Shown piece by piece: positions 27,470 to 36,129 of a stretch of 64,000 nucleotides of DNA. The notes beneath the pieces are model-generated. The model had not been told where the DNA came from and made no database searches. It saw only the letters and a program-made list of their open reading frames with translations. The DNA comes from Nocardioides ochotonae (GTDB lineage Bacteria; Actinomycetota; Actinomycetes; Propionibacteriales; Nocardioidaceae). The stretch lies in contig NZ_CP061769.1 in the NCBI RefSeq assembly GCF_011420305.2, positions 372,001-436,000 on the forward strand, in the 5' to 3' direction. Numbering within the stretch: position 1 is the first letter of the stretch; every line of letters begins with the position of its first letter. Both the position numbers and the translations under genes were made by a program.

Positions 27470-28248
27470 TGCTCCTCGCCGCCGACATCGGCAACAGCCA
27501 CACCGTCCTGGGACTGCTCGCCGACGGCCCCGGCGGCGAGGTCGTCGCGGACTGGCGGGTCGGCACCGAGACGCGGCGTACGGCCGACGAATGGGCGGTG
27601 CTGCTGCGCGGACTGTTGGGCGAGCGGCACGCAGAGGTCGACAAGATCGCCGTCTGTGCCACGGTCCCTGCGGCTCTGCACGAATGGCGCGACATGATCG
27701 CGCGGCATTTCCCGGACGCCCCGCACGTCGTCGTGGAGCCGGGAGTCCGCACCGGCGTGCCGGTCGTGATGGACAACCCCCGCGAGGTCGGCTCGGACCG
27801 GATCGTCAATGCGCTCGCGGCGGTGAGCGAATTCGGCGGGCCGGCCATTGTCGTCGATTTCGGGGGCACGGCCACGACGTTCGACGTCGTCAGCGCCGCC
27901 GGTCAGTACGTCGGGGGCGCGATCGCTCCGGGAATCGAGATCTCCCTGGAGGCACTGGGCCGCCGTGGCGCGCAGCTGCGCCACGTGGAGATCGCCCGGC
28001 CCCGGTCGGTGATCGCCAAGAACACCGTCGAGGCGCTCCAGTCGGGGCTGGTGTTCGGCGTGGCCAGCCAGGTCGACGGAATCGTGGCGCGGATGCTGGC
28101 CGAGCTCGACGTCCCGGCAGCCGAGGTGAGCGTCGTCGCCACCGGATATCTCGCACCGCTGGTCCTCGCCGAATGCACCTGCTTCACCGCGCATTCGCCG
28201 TGGTTGACCCTGCGCGGCCTGGAATTGGTCTTCGAGCGCAATCGCTGA
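27469..28248 (+). CDS. coaX: Type III pantothenate kinase
   Basis: A 259-residue kinase of the acetate/sugar kinase fold that phosphorylates pantothenate, the first step towards CoA. The phosphate-binding DIGNSHTVLG is at 6-15, GSDRIVNALAA contacts pantothenate, and VVDFGGTATTFDVV is the second phosphate motif. It ends the CoA/NAD precursor operon and overlaps nadC by one base (TGATG). Confidence 0.95.
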   Translation: MLLAADIGNSHTVLGLLADGPGGEVVADWRVGTETRRTADEWAVLLRGLLGERHAEVDKIAVCATVPAALHEWRDMIARHFPDAPHVVVEPGVRTGVPVVMDNPREVGSDRIVNALAAVSEFGGPAIVVDFGGTATTFDVVSAAGQYVGGAIAPGIEISLEALGRRGAQLRHVEIARPRSVIAKNTVEALQSGLVFGVASQVDGIVARMLAELDVPAAEVSVVATGYLAPLVLAECTCFTAHSPWLTLRGLELVFERNR

Positions 28249-28342
28249 GCAAAGCCGCTTGCCCCTGCCCGGAAGTGGGCGGTGTGATCGCGAGCCGATG
28301 CCACCGGGGTTTGGACAGGGGTGGATGGGTTCAAGTCTTTGA

Positions 28343-28373
28343 TTGCCCCGAGCCCGCTTCCCGTGGTTATGAT
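28343..28373 (+). promoter_or_regulatory. Predicted lsr2 promoter
   Basis: A TATGAT -10 box (28368-28373) is preceded by TTGCCC (28343-28348) at a 19-base spacing. It lies in the 182-bp coaX-lsr2 gap, which is less GC-rich than the rest of the window. Confidence 0.45.
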
Positions 28374-28430
28374 GCATTTCGAATACGGGGACCGTTCGTT
28401 TTTCTTCTCCTGAAAGGTCAGGAAATCACG

Positions 28431-28766
28431 ATGGCGCAGAAGATCCATGTGGTGCTCGAGGATGATCTCGACGGCAGCGAGGCCACCGAGACGGTGTCGT
28501 TCGCGCTCGACGGCACCAGTTACGAGATCGACCTCAACGACGCGAACGCCCAGGGCCTGCGCGACGCGCTGGCTCCCTACGTCGGTCACGGCCGCAAGGT
28601 GAGCGGTGCCGGTCGACGCACCGCGCGCCGCAGCAGCGGCGCCAACAACACCTCGGGTCCCAGCGCCCGCGAGGTCCGCGAGTGGGCGCGCGAGAACGGC
28701 TACGACGTGCCCGATCGCGGCCGGGTCTCCGCCGACGTGCGCGAGGCCTACAACGCCGCGCACTGA
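28431..28766 (+). CDS. lsr2: Lsr2 nucleoid-associated protein
   Basis: A 111-residue DNA-bridging xenogeneic silencer that binds AT-rich minor groove. The N-terminal dimerisation domain (AQKIHVVLEDDLDGSEATETVSFALDG) and the C-terminal AT-hook-like RGR at 96-98 in VPDRGRVSADV are both intact. The ATG has AGGA about seven bases upstream. It is separated from coaX by its own promoter region and followed by a strong terminator. Confidence 0.96.
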   Translation: MAQKIHVVLEDDLDGSEATETVSFALDGTSYEIDLNDANAQGLRDALAPYVGHGRKVSGAGRRTARRSSGANNTSGPSAREVREWARENGYDVPDRGRVSADVREAYNAAH

Positions 28767-28835
28767 CCTCGAGGGCCCGTCCCCGATCGACCCCCACGGG
28801 ACCGGGCCTGCGAAGCCGACCTGAGCCACGGTCAC

Positions 28836-28864
28836 GGCCCGTCACTCCTCGTGGGTGACGGGCC
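28836..28864. terminator. Terminator after lsr2
   Basis: GGCCCGTCAC (28836-28845) pairs perfectly with GTGACGGGCC (28855-28864) over a nine-base loop, about 70 bases after the lsr2 stop. Confidence 0.7.
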
Positions 28865-28958
28865 CCCGTGTCTCGGGCGCCGTCGGTCCGGGACGCTCCA
28901 CCGGACCCCCACGCCGCACCGGCGCACCATCGCCGCGGCAGCCCTCCTCGTCCGTGTT

Positions 28959-28969
28959 CGCTCTCAGCG
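28959..28969. promoter_or_regulatory. Candidate ClgR operator upstream of clpC
   Basis: CGCTCTCAGCG is a near-palindrome that on the minus strand fits the core CGCYNANRGCG described for ClgR in actinobacteria. It lies 22 bases upstream of the SigR-type promoter, a suitable place for an activator. Confidence 0.55.
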
Positions 28970-28990
28970 GATGCCGACAGGGGCTGTGGC

Positions 28991-29017
28991 GGGAACGCGT
29001 AGGCTGTCCGTGGGGTT
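28991..29017 (+). promoter_or_regulatory. Candidate SigR/SigH-type promoter of clpC
   Basis: GGGAAC (28991-28996), an 18-base spacer and GTT (29015-29017) match the thiol-stress sigma factor consensus GGAAY-N18-GTT. A TAGGCT at 29000-29005 may serve a second, housekeeping promoter. The 315-bp lsr2-clpC gap holds these elements, the ClgR site and the lsr2 terminator. Confidence 0.6.
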
Positions 29018-29081
29018 AGTTCTCTCGATACCACCCTGCCGCCCCGTGGTCGGGTGGCCCCGAAGTTCAGGAGCGATGCGC

Positions 29082-31661
29082 ATGTTCGAGCGGTTCACCG
29101 ACCGAGCCCGACGAGTTGTCGTGCTGGCCCAGGAAGAGGCCCGCATGCTCTCCCACAACTACATCGGCACCGAGCACATCCTGCTCGGGCTGATCCACGA
29201 GGGCGAGGGCGTCGCCGCGAAGGCGCTCGAGAGCCTCGACATCTCCTTGGAGGCCGTCCGCGCCCAGGTCGAGGAGATCATCGGCCAGGGCCAGCAGGCC
29301 CCGAGCGGCCACATCCCCTTCACGCCGCGCGCCAAGAAGGTCCTCGAGCTCTCGCTGCGCGAGGCGCTCCAGCTCGGCCACAGCTACATCGGCACCGAGC
29401 ACATCCTGCTCGGGCTGATCCGCGAGGGCGAGGGCGTCGCCGCCCAGGTCCTGCAGAAGCTCGGCGCCGACCTCAACCGGGTGCGCCAGCAGGTCATCCA
29501 GCTGCTCTCGGGCTTCCAGGGCAAGGAGTCGGCCCAGTCCGCGGCCGCCGCCACCGGTGCCGCCGGCGACGCGCCCTCCTCCTCCCTCGTGCTCGACCAG
29601 TTCGGTCGCAACCTCACCCAGGACGCGCGTGAGGGCAAGCTCGACCCGGTCATCGGGCGCGAGCAGGAGATCGAGCGCGTGATGCAGATCCTGTCGCGGC
29701 GCACGAAGAACAACCCGGTCCTCATCGGCGAGCCGGGCGTCGGCAAGACGACCATCGTCGAGGGCCTGGCCCAGGACATCGTCAAGGGCAACGTGCCCGA
29801 GACGCTGAAGGACAAGCAGATCTACACCCTCGACCTCGGCGCGCTCGTCGCCGGCTCCCGCTACCGCGGTGACTTCGAGGAGCGGCTGAAGAAGGTCCTC
29901 AAGGAGATCCGCACCCGCGGCGACATCGTGCTGTTCATCGACGAGATCCACACCCTCGTCGGTGCCGGCGCGGCCGAGGGCGCCATCGACGCCGCCAGCA
30001 TCCTCAAGCCGATGCTGGCCCGCGGCGAGCTGCAGACCATCGGTGCGACCACCCTCGACGAGTACCGCAAGTACCTCGAGAAGGACGCCGCGCTGGAGCG
30101 CCGCTTCCAGCCGATCCAGGTGGCCGAGCCCTCCATCGCGCACACCATCGAGATGCTCAAGGGTCTGCGCGACCGCTACGAGGCCCACCACCGGGTCACG
30201 ATCACCGACGAGGCGCTGGTCTCGGCGGCGACGCTGGCCGACCGCTACATCTCCGACCGGTTCCTCCCGGACAAGGCGATCGACCTCATCGACGAGGCCG
30301 GCTCGCGCCTGCGCATCCGCCGGATGACCGCGCCCGCCGACCTGCGTGAGTACGACGACAAGATCGCCGAGGTGCGCCAGCGCAAGGAGGCCGCGATCGA
30401 CGGCCAGGACTTCGAGGCCGCCGCCCGTCTGCGCGACGAGGAGAAGCAGCTGATCCTCGCCAAGTCCGACCGCGAGAAGCAGTGGCGCGCCGGCGACATG
30501 GACGAGGTCGCGGAGGTCGACGAGGAGCTGATCGCCGAGGTCCTCGCGGTCGCCACCGGCATCCCGATCGTCAAGCTCTCCGAGGAGGAGTCGACCCGGC
30601 TGCTCAAGATGGAGGACGAGCTGCACAAGCGCGTCATCGGCCAGGACGAGGCCGTCAAGGCGCTCTCCCGGGCGATCCGGCGTACGCGTGCCGGTCTGAA
30701 GGACCCCAAGCGTCCCGGCGGGTCGTTCATCTTCGCGGGCCCCTCGGGCGTCGGCAAGACGTGGCTGTCCAAGACGCTCGCGGAGTTCCTCTTCGGCGAC
30801 GAGGACTCGCTGATCCAGCTCGACATGAGCGAGTTCGGCGAGAAGCACACGATCTCGCGGCTCTTCGGCTCGCCCCCCGGCTACGTCGGCTACGAGGAGG
30901 GCGGCCAGCTCACCGAGAAGGTGCGCCGCAAGCCGTTCTCGGTCGTGCTCTTCGACGAGGTCGAGAAGGCCCACCCGGACATCTTCAACAGCCTGCTGCA
31001 GATCCTCGAGGAAGGTCGCCTGACCGACTCGCAGGGCCGGGTCGTGGACTTCAAGAACACCGTCATCATCATGACGACCAACCTCGGCACCCGCGACATC
31101 AACAAGTCGGTCAACCTCGGCTTCCAGCAGTCCGGTGACGTCGCGGGCTCCTACGAGCGGATGAAGGCGAAGGTCGCGGACGAGCTCAAGCAGCACTTCC
31201 GCCCGGAGTTCCTCAACCGTGTCGACGAGATCGTCGTGTTCCCGCCGCTCTCGCGTGCGCAGATCGTGCAGATGGTCGACAACATGGTCGCCTCCGTCGA
31301 GCTGCGGCTGCGCGACCGCGACATGCAGCTCGAGCTGACCCAGGCGGCCAAGGACCTGCTCGCCGAGCGCGGGTTCGACCCGGTCCTCGGTGCGCGTCCG
31401 CTGCGCCGCACGGTCCAGCGCGAGATCGAGGACGCACTCGCCGAGAAGATGCTCTTCGGCGAGGTCGGCCCCGGCATGATCGTGCTGGTCGACGTCGAGG
31501 GCGAGGGGCCGACGGCCACGTTCACCTTCGACGGGCAGAAGGTCAACGCCCTGCCCGACGTGCCGCCGCTGGAGACCGCGGCGCTCGGTGAGGGCACGGT
31601 CGAGGGTCCCGACGACAGCGAGGGTCCCGTCGACGTCCCCAAGTCGAGCGACAAGGACTGA
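29082..31661 (+). CDS. clpC: ATP-dependent Clp protease ATPase subunit ClpC
   Basis: An 859-residue Hsp100 unfoldase that feeds proteins to ClpP. Two Clp_N repeats occupy 4-145 ([18 protein letters not shown] and [18 protein letters not shown]). The first AAA domain has Walker A GEPGVGKT at 216-223, a UVR domain lies at about 423-458, and the second has GPSGVGKT at 553-560. The second ATG (29082) is chosen because AGGAG lies eight bases upstream; the ATG at 29076 would be only two bases from it. Control by thiol stress and ClgR is suggested by upstream sites. Confidence 0.97.
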   Translation: MFERFTDRARRVVVLAQEEARMLSHNYIGTEHILLGLIHEGEGVAAKALESLDISLEAVRAQVEEIIGQGQQAPSGHIPFTPRAKKVLELSLREALQLGHSYIGTEHILLGLIREGEGVAAQVLQKLGADLNRVRQQVIQLLSGFQGKESAQSAAAATGAAGDAPSSSLVLDQFGRNLTQDAREGKLDPVIGREQEIERVMQILSRRTKNNPVLIGEPGVGKTTIVEGLAQDIVKGNVPETLKDKQIYTLDLGALVAGSRYRGDFEERLKKVLKEIRTRGDIVLFIDEIHTLVGAGAAEGAIDAASILKPMLARGELQTIGATTLDEYRKYLEKDAALERRFQPIQVAEPSIAHTIEMLKGLRDRYEAHHRVTITDEALVSAATLADRYISDRFLPDKAIDLIDEAGSRLRIRRMTAPADLREYDDKIAEVRQRKEAAIDGQDFEAAARLRDEEKQLILAKSDREKQWRAGDMDEVAEVDEELIAEVLAVATGIPIVKLSEEESTRLLKMEDELHKRVIGQDEAVKALSRAIRRTRAGLKDPKRPGGSFIFAGPSGVGKTWLSKTLAEFLFGDEDSLIQLDMSEFGEKHTISRLFGSPPGYVGYEEGGQLTEKVRRKPFSVVLFDEVEKAHPDIFNSLLQILEEGRLTDSQGRVVDFKNTVIIMTTNLGTRDINKSVNLGFQQSGDVAGSYERMKAKVADELKQHFRPEFLNRVDEIVVFPPLSRAQIVQMVDNMVASVELRLRDRDMQLELTQAAKDLLAERGFDPVLGARPLRRTVQREIEDALAEKMLFGEVGPGMIVLVDVEGEGPTATFTFDGQKVNALPDVPPLETAALGEGTVEGPDDSEGPVDVPKSSDKD

Positions 31662-31676
31662 GCAGTCCCGCAGCAT

Positions 31677-31714
31677 CCGAGGCCCCGGCTCCCGTGAGGG
31701 AGTCGGGGCCTCGG
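31677..31714. terminator. Strong hairpin between clpC and mutY
   Basis: A 17-pair stem (one G-T) with a GTGA loop: CCGAGGCCCCG (31677-31687) pairs with CGGGGCCTCGG (31704-31714), and the inner GCTCCC pairs with GGGAGT. It sits between convergent genes. Confidence 0.85.
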
Positions 31715-31739
31715 CCGTCTGCGGGCTCCTCAGCCCGGC

Positions 31740-32606
31740 TCAGGGCAGGGCGTAGGTGTCCGCGGAGAGCCGGGCGACCAGCCCGTCCGAGACGAGCCCG
31801 GCCAGGCAGCGCAGCCGCTGGGTCTCCTCGCTCCACACCGCGTCCAGGGAGCTGCGGTGCACCGGTCCCTCGCTGTCGCGCAGCACCGCGAGCAGCCGGC
31901 CTCGGCACTGCCGGTCGGTGCCCGCCCACGCCTGCGTGGCGCGCTGCGGCCCGTCGTACGCCGGGTGCCCGGCGGCGCGCCAGGCGCACAGGTCGGCGAC
32001 CGGGCAGGCCTCGCAGCGCGGGCGCGCGGCCGTGCAGACCAGGGCACCGAGCTCCATGGTCGCGATCGACCAGGTCGCCGCGTCGGCCACGTCCACCGGC
32101 AGCAGCTCGGCGGCCACGTCGCGCTCGGCCCGGGTGACCGCGGGGGCCGGCATCGCCTCGCCGCGCACGGTACGGGCCAGGACCCGGCGCACGTTGGTGT
32201 CCAGCACGACGTGGCGTCGCCCGAAGGCGAAGGTGGCGATGGCGGCCGCGGTGTAGTCGCCGATCCCGGGCAGCGCACGCAGGTCGTCGTAGTCGGGCGG
32301 CACCGCTCCGTCGAAGCGCTCCACGAGGGCGCACGCGGCGGCGTGCAGGCGCAGCGCGCGACGGGGGTAGCCGAGCCGGCCCCAGGCGCGGACCGCCTCG
32401 CCGGTGGTCTCCGCGGCCAGGTCGGCGGGGGTCGGCCAGCGCTCGAGCCACTGCGCGTGCACCGGCAGCACCCGGACCACCGGGGTCTGCTGGAGCATGA
32501 ACTCCGAGACCATGACCGACCAGGGGGTGGCCGACGGGGAGCGCCAAGGCAGGTCGCGGGCGTGCTCGTCGTACCACTGGAGGAGTGGCTCGTGCAGGGC
32601 GCTCAC
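31740..32606 (-). CDS. mutY: A/G-specific adenine DNA glycosylase
   Basis: A 288-residue repair enzyme that removes adenine mispaired with 8-oxoguanine. Catalytic Glu35 lies in SEFMLQQTPV; the helix-hairpin-helix LPGIGDYTAA is at 112-121 and the catalytic Asp136 in VVLDTNVRR. Cys191, 198, 201 and 207 bind a [4Fe-4S] cluster. The C-terminal 8-oxoG-recognition domain is short. The GTG at 32606 fits MutY N-termini; a CAGAAT box ends six bases upstream. An open frame extends to 32687 but overlaps the next gene's start. Confidence 0.93.
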   Translation of the reverse strand: MSALHEPLLQWYDEHARDLPWRSPSATPWSVMVSEFMLQQTPVVRVLPVHAQWLERWPTPADLAAETTGEAVRAWGRLGYPRRALRLHAAACALVERFDGAVPPDYDDLRALPGIGDYTAAAIATFAFGRRHVVLDTNVRRVLARTVRGEAMPAPAVTRAERDVAAELLPVDVADAATWSIATMELGALVCTAARPRCEACPVADLCAWRAAGHPAYDGPQRATQAWAGTDRQCRGRLLAVLRDSEGPVHRSSLDAVWSEETQRLRCLAGLVSDGLVARLSADTYALP

Positions 32607-32672
32607 CGGTTCATTCTGCGCGGGTGCGGGTGCGTGCGGTGTGGCGGCCCCGGAACAGCGCCCGGGTCTCGA

Positions 32673-32678
32673 TAACGT
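32673..32678 (+). promoter_or_regulatory. Predicted leaderless -10 box of the exported protein gene
   Basis: TAACGT ends seven bases before the ATG at 32686, and no Shine-Dalgarno sequence is present. Confidence 0.5.
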
Positions 32679-32685
32679 GACCCCC

Positions 32686-33486
32686 ATGAGCTCGCGGCCC
32701 TCACCCCTGGCCCCGCGCGGGCCGTTGCCCGCCGCGGTCTACTGGCGACGTCGCCTGGTCCTGCTGGTGGTCCTCGTGGTCGTGGTGGCGGTGGCCATGC
32801 AGCTCCTCGGCGGTGACGGTGACCCGGCCGAGCCGAAGGCCTCGGCGGCGCTGAGCGCCGCCGAGGCGACTCCGGAGCCCGCCGCGAGCGCCGGGCCCAC
32901 CTCCGAGCCGTCCCAGCCGGTCCGGGTCCGCAAGCGCAAGCGTCCCGCCCGCCCGGTGGAGCCGGTGCTGGCCGAGCCCAGCGGCCCGTGCGTGGGCCGC
33001 GACATCGCGGTCACCCCCGAGGTCGGCACGGCGATCGCCGGTCCCCACAACGGCGCGGACATCGTGCTGTCGCTGCGCACGCTGACGGCCGAGGCCTGCA
33101 CCTGGTCGGTCTCCCCGCGGACCCTGTCGGTCAAGATCACCTCCGGCAACGACGACATCTGGTCCAGCCAGCAGTGCCCCGCCGCGATCCCGGCCCAGGA
33201 GGTCACCGTGCGGCGCACGGTGAGCACCCCGGTCACCCTCCGGTGGAACGCCCGTCGCTCCGACGAGGACTGCTCGCCCCAGGGCGGCTGGGCGCTGCCG
33301 GGCTTCTACCACGTCACTGCCGCCGCCCTCGCCGGCGAGCCGGCCGACGTGCAGTTCGAGCTCCTCCTGGGTCCCGGCGGGGACGCCTCGAGCCGTCAGC
33401 GGCCGGCCGGCCGGACCGCCGCCCGTCGCGAGGCCGGGCGCCGCGCGGCGCCCGCACCCGACTCCGAGGCCGACGACCGCTCCTGA
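32686..33486 (+). CDS. Membrane-anchored extracytoplasmic protein of unknown function
   Basis: A 266-residue protein with one N-terminal membrane helix (about 26-45). A Pro/Ala/Glu-rich linker containing a basic patch (RVRKRKRPARP) follows, then a beta-rich extracytoplasmic domain. That domain has four cysteines (GPCVG, EACTW, QQCPA, EDCSP), enough for two disulfides. The fold resembles proteinase-inhibitor or copper-chaperone-like beta sandwiches only vaguely. The C-terminal ~35 residues are charged and probably disordered. It is divergent from mutY and convergent with disA. Confidence 0.6.
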   Translation: MSSRPSPLAPRGPLPAAVYWRRRLVLLVVLVVVVAVAMQLLGGDGDPAEPKASAALSAAEATPEPAASAGPTSEPSQPVRVRKRKRPARPVEPVLAEPSGPCVGRDIAVTPEVGTAIAGPHNGADIVLSLRTLTAEACTWSVSPRTLSVKITSGNDDIWSSQQCPAAIPAQEVTVRRTVSTPVTLRWNARRSDEDCSPQGGWALPGFYHVTAAALAGEPADVQFELLLGPGGDASSRQRPAGRTAARREAGRRAAPAPDSEADDRS

Positions 33487-33495
33487 GCGGCACCG

Positions 33496-33516
33496 GGCGG
33501 GGCGCGCAGCCCCGCC
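33496..33516. terminator. Bidirectional hairpin between the exported protein gene and disA
   Basis: GGCGGGGC (33496-33503) pairs with GCCCCGCC (33509-33516) over a five-base loop in the 33-bp convergent gap. Confidence 0.65.
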
Positions 33517-33519
33517 GGC

Positions 33520-34599
33520 TCAGACGTAGCGCTCGAGGATCGTGGACTCGGCGAGGCGGGAGAGGCCCTCGCGCACGCTGCGCGCCCGCAGCTCGCCGAC
33601 ACCCTCGACGGCCTGGAGGTCGTCGATGCCGGCGGACAGCAGCTTCTGCAGGGTGCCGAAGTGGTCGACGAGCCGGTCCACGACGGAGGCGGGAAGCCGC
33701 GGCACCTTGGCCAGCAGCCGGTAGCCGCGGGGTGCGACCGCGCCGTCGAGGTGCTCGCCGTTGCCGAGGCCGAGCACCCGGGCGGTGGAGGCGGGGTCGA
33801 CCAGCTCGGTCGCCGAGAGCGCCTCGATCTTGGAGAGCAGCTCCTCGGGGCTCTTGCTGCGCTTGCCGGTGGGCAGGTAGTCGCGGATGACCAGCTCACG
33901 CTCGGCGTCGACGCCGGTGATGAGCTCCTCGAGCTGGAGCGCCAGCAGCCGGCCGTCGCTGCCGAGCTCGAGCACGTAGTCCTCGATCTCGCGCGCGATG
34001 CGGGTGACCATCTCCAGGCGCTGGGCGACCACCGCCACGTCGCGCACGGTCACCAGGTCCTCGATCTCCAGCGCGGAGAGGGTGCTGGACACCTCGTCGA
34101 GGCGCAGCTTGTAGCGCTCGAGGGTCGCGAGGGCCTGGTTGGCGCGGGACAGGATCTGCCCGGAGTCCTCCAGCACGTGGCGGCGCTCGCCGACGTACGC
34201 CGCGATGATCTGCATCGACTGTGACACCGAGATGACGGGGTATCCGGTCTGGCGGGCGACCCGGTCCGCGGTGCGGTGCCGGGTGCCGGTCTCCTCGGAG
34301 GGGATGGTGTGGTCGGGCATCAGGTGGACAGCGGCCTTGCTGATCCGGGTGATGTCCTTGTCGACGATGATGCCGCCGTCCATCTTGGCCAGCTCGCGCA
34401 GCCCGGTGGCGGTGAAGGGGACATCGAGCTGGAACCCGCCGGTCGAGATCGACTCGACGGTCTTGTCGATGCCGAGCACGATCAGCGCGCCGGTGCGGCC
34501 GCGCAGGATCCGCTCCAGGCCGTCGCGCATCGGGGTTCCGGGCGCGATGGCGGCGAGCGTCTCGCGCATCCGGGCATCGTCCGAGCGATCGGTGGCCAC
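33520..34599 (-). CDS. disA: DNA-integrity scanning diadenylate cyclase DisA
   Basis: A 359-residue enzyme that makes c-di-AMP from two ATP and scans DNA for branched structures. The DAC domain has GRTGALIVLG (34-43) and RHR at 107-109. The usual DGA motif reads DGG at 74-76, keeping the catalytic aspartate. A helical linker and a C-terminal helix-hairpin-helix domain (DLQAVEGVGELRARSVREGL) follow. The GTG at 34599 is chosen because GAGAAGGGA lies nine bases upstream and the N-terminus then matches the family. It follows radA by 73 bases, a conserved pairing. Confidence 0.94.
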   Translation of the reverse strand: MATDRSDDARMRETLAAIAPGTPMRDGLERILRGRTGALIVLGIDKTVESISTGGFQLDVPFTATGLRELAKMDGGIIVDKDITRISKAAVHLMPDHTIPSEETGTRHRTADRVARQTGYPVISVSQSMQIIAAYVGERRHVLEDSGQILSRANQALATLERYKLRLDEVSSTLSALEIEDLVTVRDVAVVAQRLEMVTRIAREIEDYVLELGSDGRLLALQLEELITGVDAERELVIRDYLPTGKRSKSPEELLSKIEALSATELVDPASTARVLGLGNGEHLDGAVAPRGYRLLAKVPRLPASVVDRLVDHFGTLQKLLSAGIDDLQAVEGVGELRARSVREGLSRLAESTILERYV

Positions 34600-34672
34600 G
34601 AGGCGTTGTCCCTTCTCCACGGCGGCAGCCTGCCGCAGGGGAATCCTAGTGCTCAGAGCGTGGGCGCGTGAC

Positions 34673-36082
34673 CTAGCCCGGCTGCTGGCTGAGTCGGAGC
34701 ACCCGCAGGGCGGAGGCGACGTCGGGAACCTCCATGATCCGGATGCCGTCGGAGACCGCCGGTGCGCCCGCACGCAGGACCTGCGAGTCGCCGCTGCCGG
34801 GCTCGCAGGGCACCACCGCGACCCGGAACCCGAGCCGCTCGGCCTCCGCCACCCGCTGCGGCAGGTCGCGCAGCCGGCGCAGCTCGCCGGCCAGACCGAT
34901 CTCGCCCATCGCCACGACGCCGTGGGGGACCGCCTTGCCCAGCGAGGCCGAGGCGAGCGCCACCGCGACCCCGAGGTCGCTCGCCGGCTCCTGCAGTCGT
35001 GCGCCTCCGACGGTCGAGGCGAACACGTCCATCTTGTGCAGCCGCACGCCGCAGTGCTGCTGGAGCACCGCGAGCACCATCGCCACCCGTGAGGAGTCCA
35101 GGCCCGAGGTGGTGCGCCGGGGGCGTTCGAGCGGGCTGTGGGTGACCAGCGCCTGGACCTCGGCGAGCATCGGGCGCCGGCCCTCCATGGTCACCGCGAC
35201 GCAGGTGCCGGGCACCCGGCCGTGGTGGTTCTCCACGAACAGCCCGGTGGGGTCGGTGACCGCGGTGATCCCCTCGGGGCCGAGGTCGAAGCAGCCCACC
35301 TCGTCGACCGGGCCGAAGCGGTTCTTCATCGCCCGCACCATCCGGAAGCGGGAGTTGCGGTCGCCCTCGAAGTGCAGGACGACGTCGACGAGGTGCTCGA
35401 GGACCCGCGGACCCGCGATCGAGCCGTCCTTGGTGACGTGGCCGACCAGGACGGTCGTGATGTTGCGGGTCTTGGCCACCCGCACCAGCGCGGCGGCGAC
35501 CTCCTTGACCTGGGTGACCCCGCCGGGGACGCCCTCGATGCCGGACGCGCCGATGGTCTGCACCGAGTCGACGACCAGGAGCGTGGGCCGGACCTGCTCG
35601 ATGTGGGTCAGCACCGCGCCCAGGTCGGTCTCGGCCGCGAGGTAGAGCTCGTCCTGCACCGCGCCGGTGCGGTCGGCGCGCAGCCGCACCTGGGAGGCGG
35701 ACTCCTCGCCGGTGACGTAGAGGGTGCGGTGGCGGTAGCGGGCGGTCTGGGCGGCCACCTCCAGCAGCAGCGTGCTCTTGCCGACGCCCGGCTCGCCGGC
35801 CAGCAGGATCGCCGCCCCGGGGACCAGGCCGCCGCCGAGCACCCGGTCGAGCTCGGGGACGCCGCTGGTGCGGAAGGCCGACTCGGACACCGACACCTGC
35901 CCGATCGGCACGGCGGCGGTGGTCACCGGGGCCGCGGCGGCGCGCACGACGGGCGCGGCGGCCTCGGCGACCGAGCCCCAGGCCTGGCACTCCCCGCAGC
36001 GGCCGACCCACTTGCCGGTCTCCCAGCCGCACTCGGTGCAGCGATAGCTCGGGCGGGAGGCACGGGCACCGGTCTTCGACAT
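34673..36082 (-). CDS. radA: DNA repair protein RadA
   Basis: A 469-residue RecA-like helicase involved in recombination intermediate processing. The N-terminal four-cysteine zinc finger (YRCTECGWETGKWVGRCGECQAW), Walker A GEPGVGKST, the RadA-specific KNRFG motif and a C-terminal Lon-like domain (ASTVGGARLQEPASDLGVAVALAS) are all present. ATG 36082 is preceded by a TAGCGT -10 box seven bases upstream. It forms a unit with disA; in other bacteria RadA binds DisA and lowers its activity. Confidence 0.96.
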   Translation of the reverse strand: MSKTGARASRPSYRCTECGWETGKWVGRCGECQAWGSVAEAAAPVVRAAAAPVTTAAVPIGQVSVSESAFRTSGVPELDRVLGGGLVPGAAILLAGEPGVGKSTLLLEVAAQTARYRHRTLYVTGEESASQVRLRADRTGAVQDELYLAAETDLGAVLTHIEQVRPTLLVVDSVQTIGASGIEGVPGGVTQVKEVAAALVRVAKTRNITTVLVGHVTKDGSIAGPRVLEHLVDVVLHFEGDRNSRFRMVRAMKNRFGPVDEVGCFDLGPEGITAVTDPTGLFVENHHGRVPGTCVAVTMEGRRPMLAEVQALVTHSPLERPRRTTSGLDSSRVAMVLAVLQQHCGVRLHKMDVFASTVGGARLQEPASDLGVAVALASASLGKAVPHGVVAMGEIGLAGELRRLRDLPQRVAEAERLGFRVAVVPCEPGSGDSQVLRAGAPAVSDGIRIMEVPDVASALRVLRLSQQPG

Positions 36083-36089
36083 GGGCCAG

Positions 36090-36095
36090 ACGCTA
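36090..36095 (-). promoter_or_regulatory. Predicted leaderless -10 box of radA
   Basis: TAGCGT on the minus strand ends seven bases before the radA ATG at 36082. Confidence 0.5.
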
Positions 36096-36129
36096 GGCGA
36101 CGGCGCCGACAGTGCGGTCCCGGGAGGCG

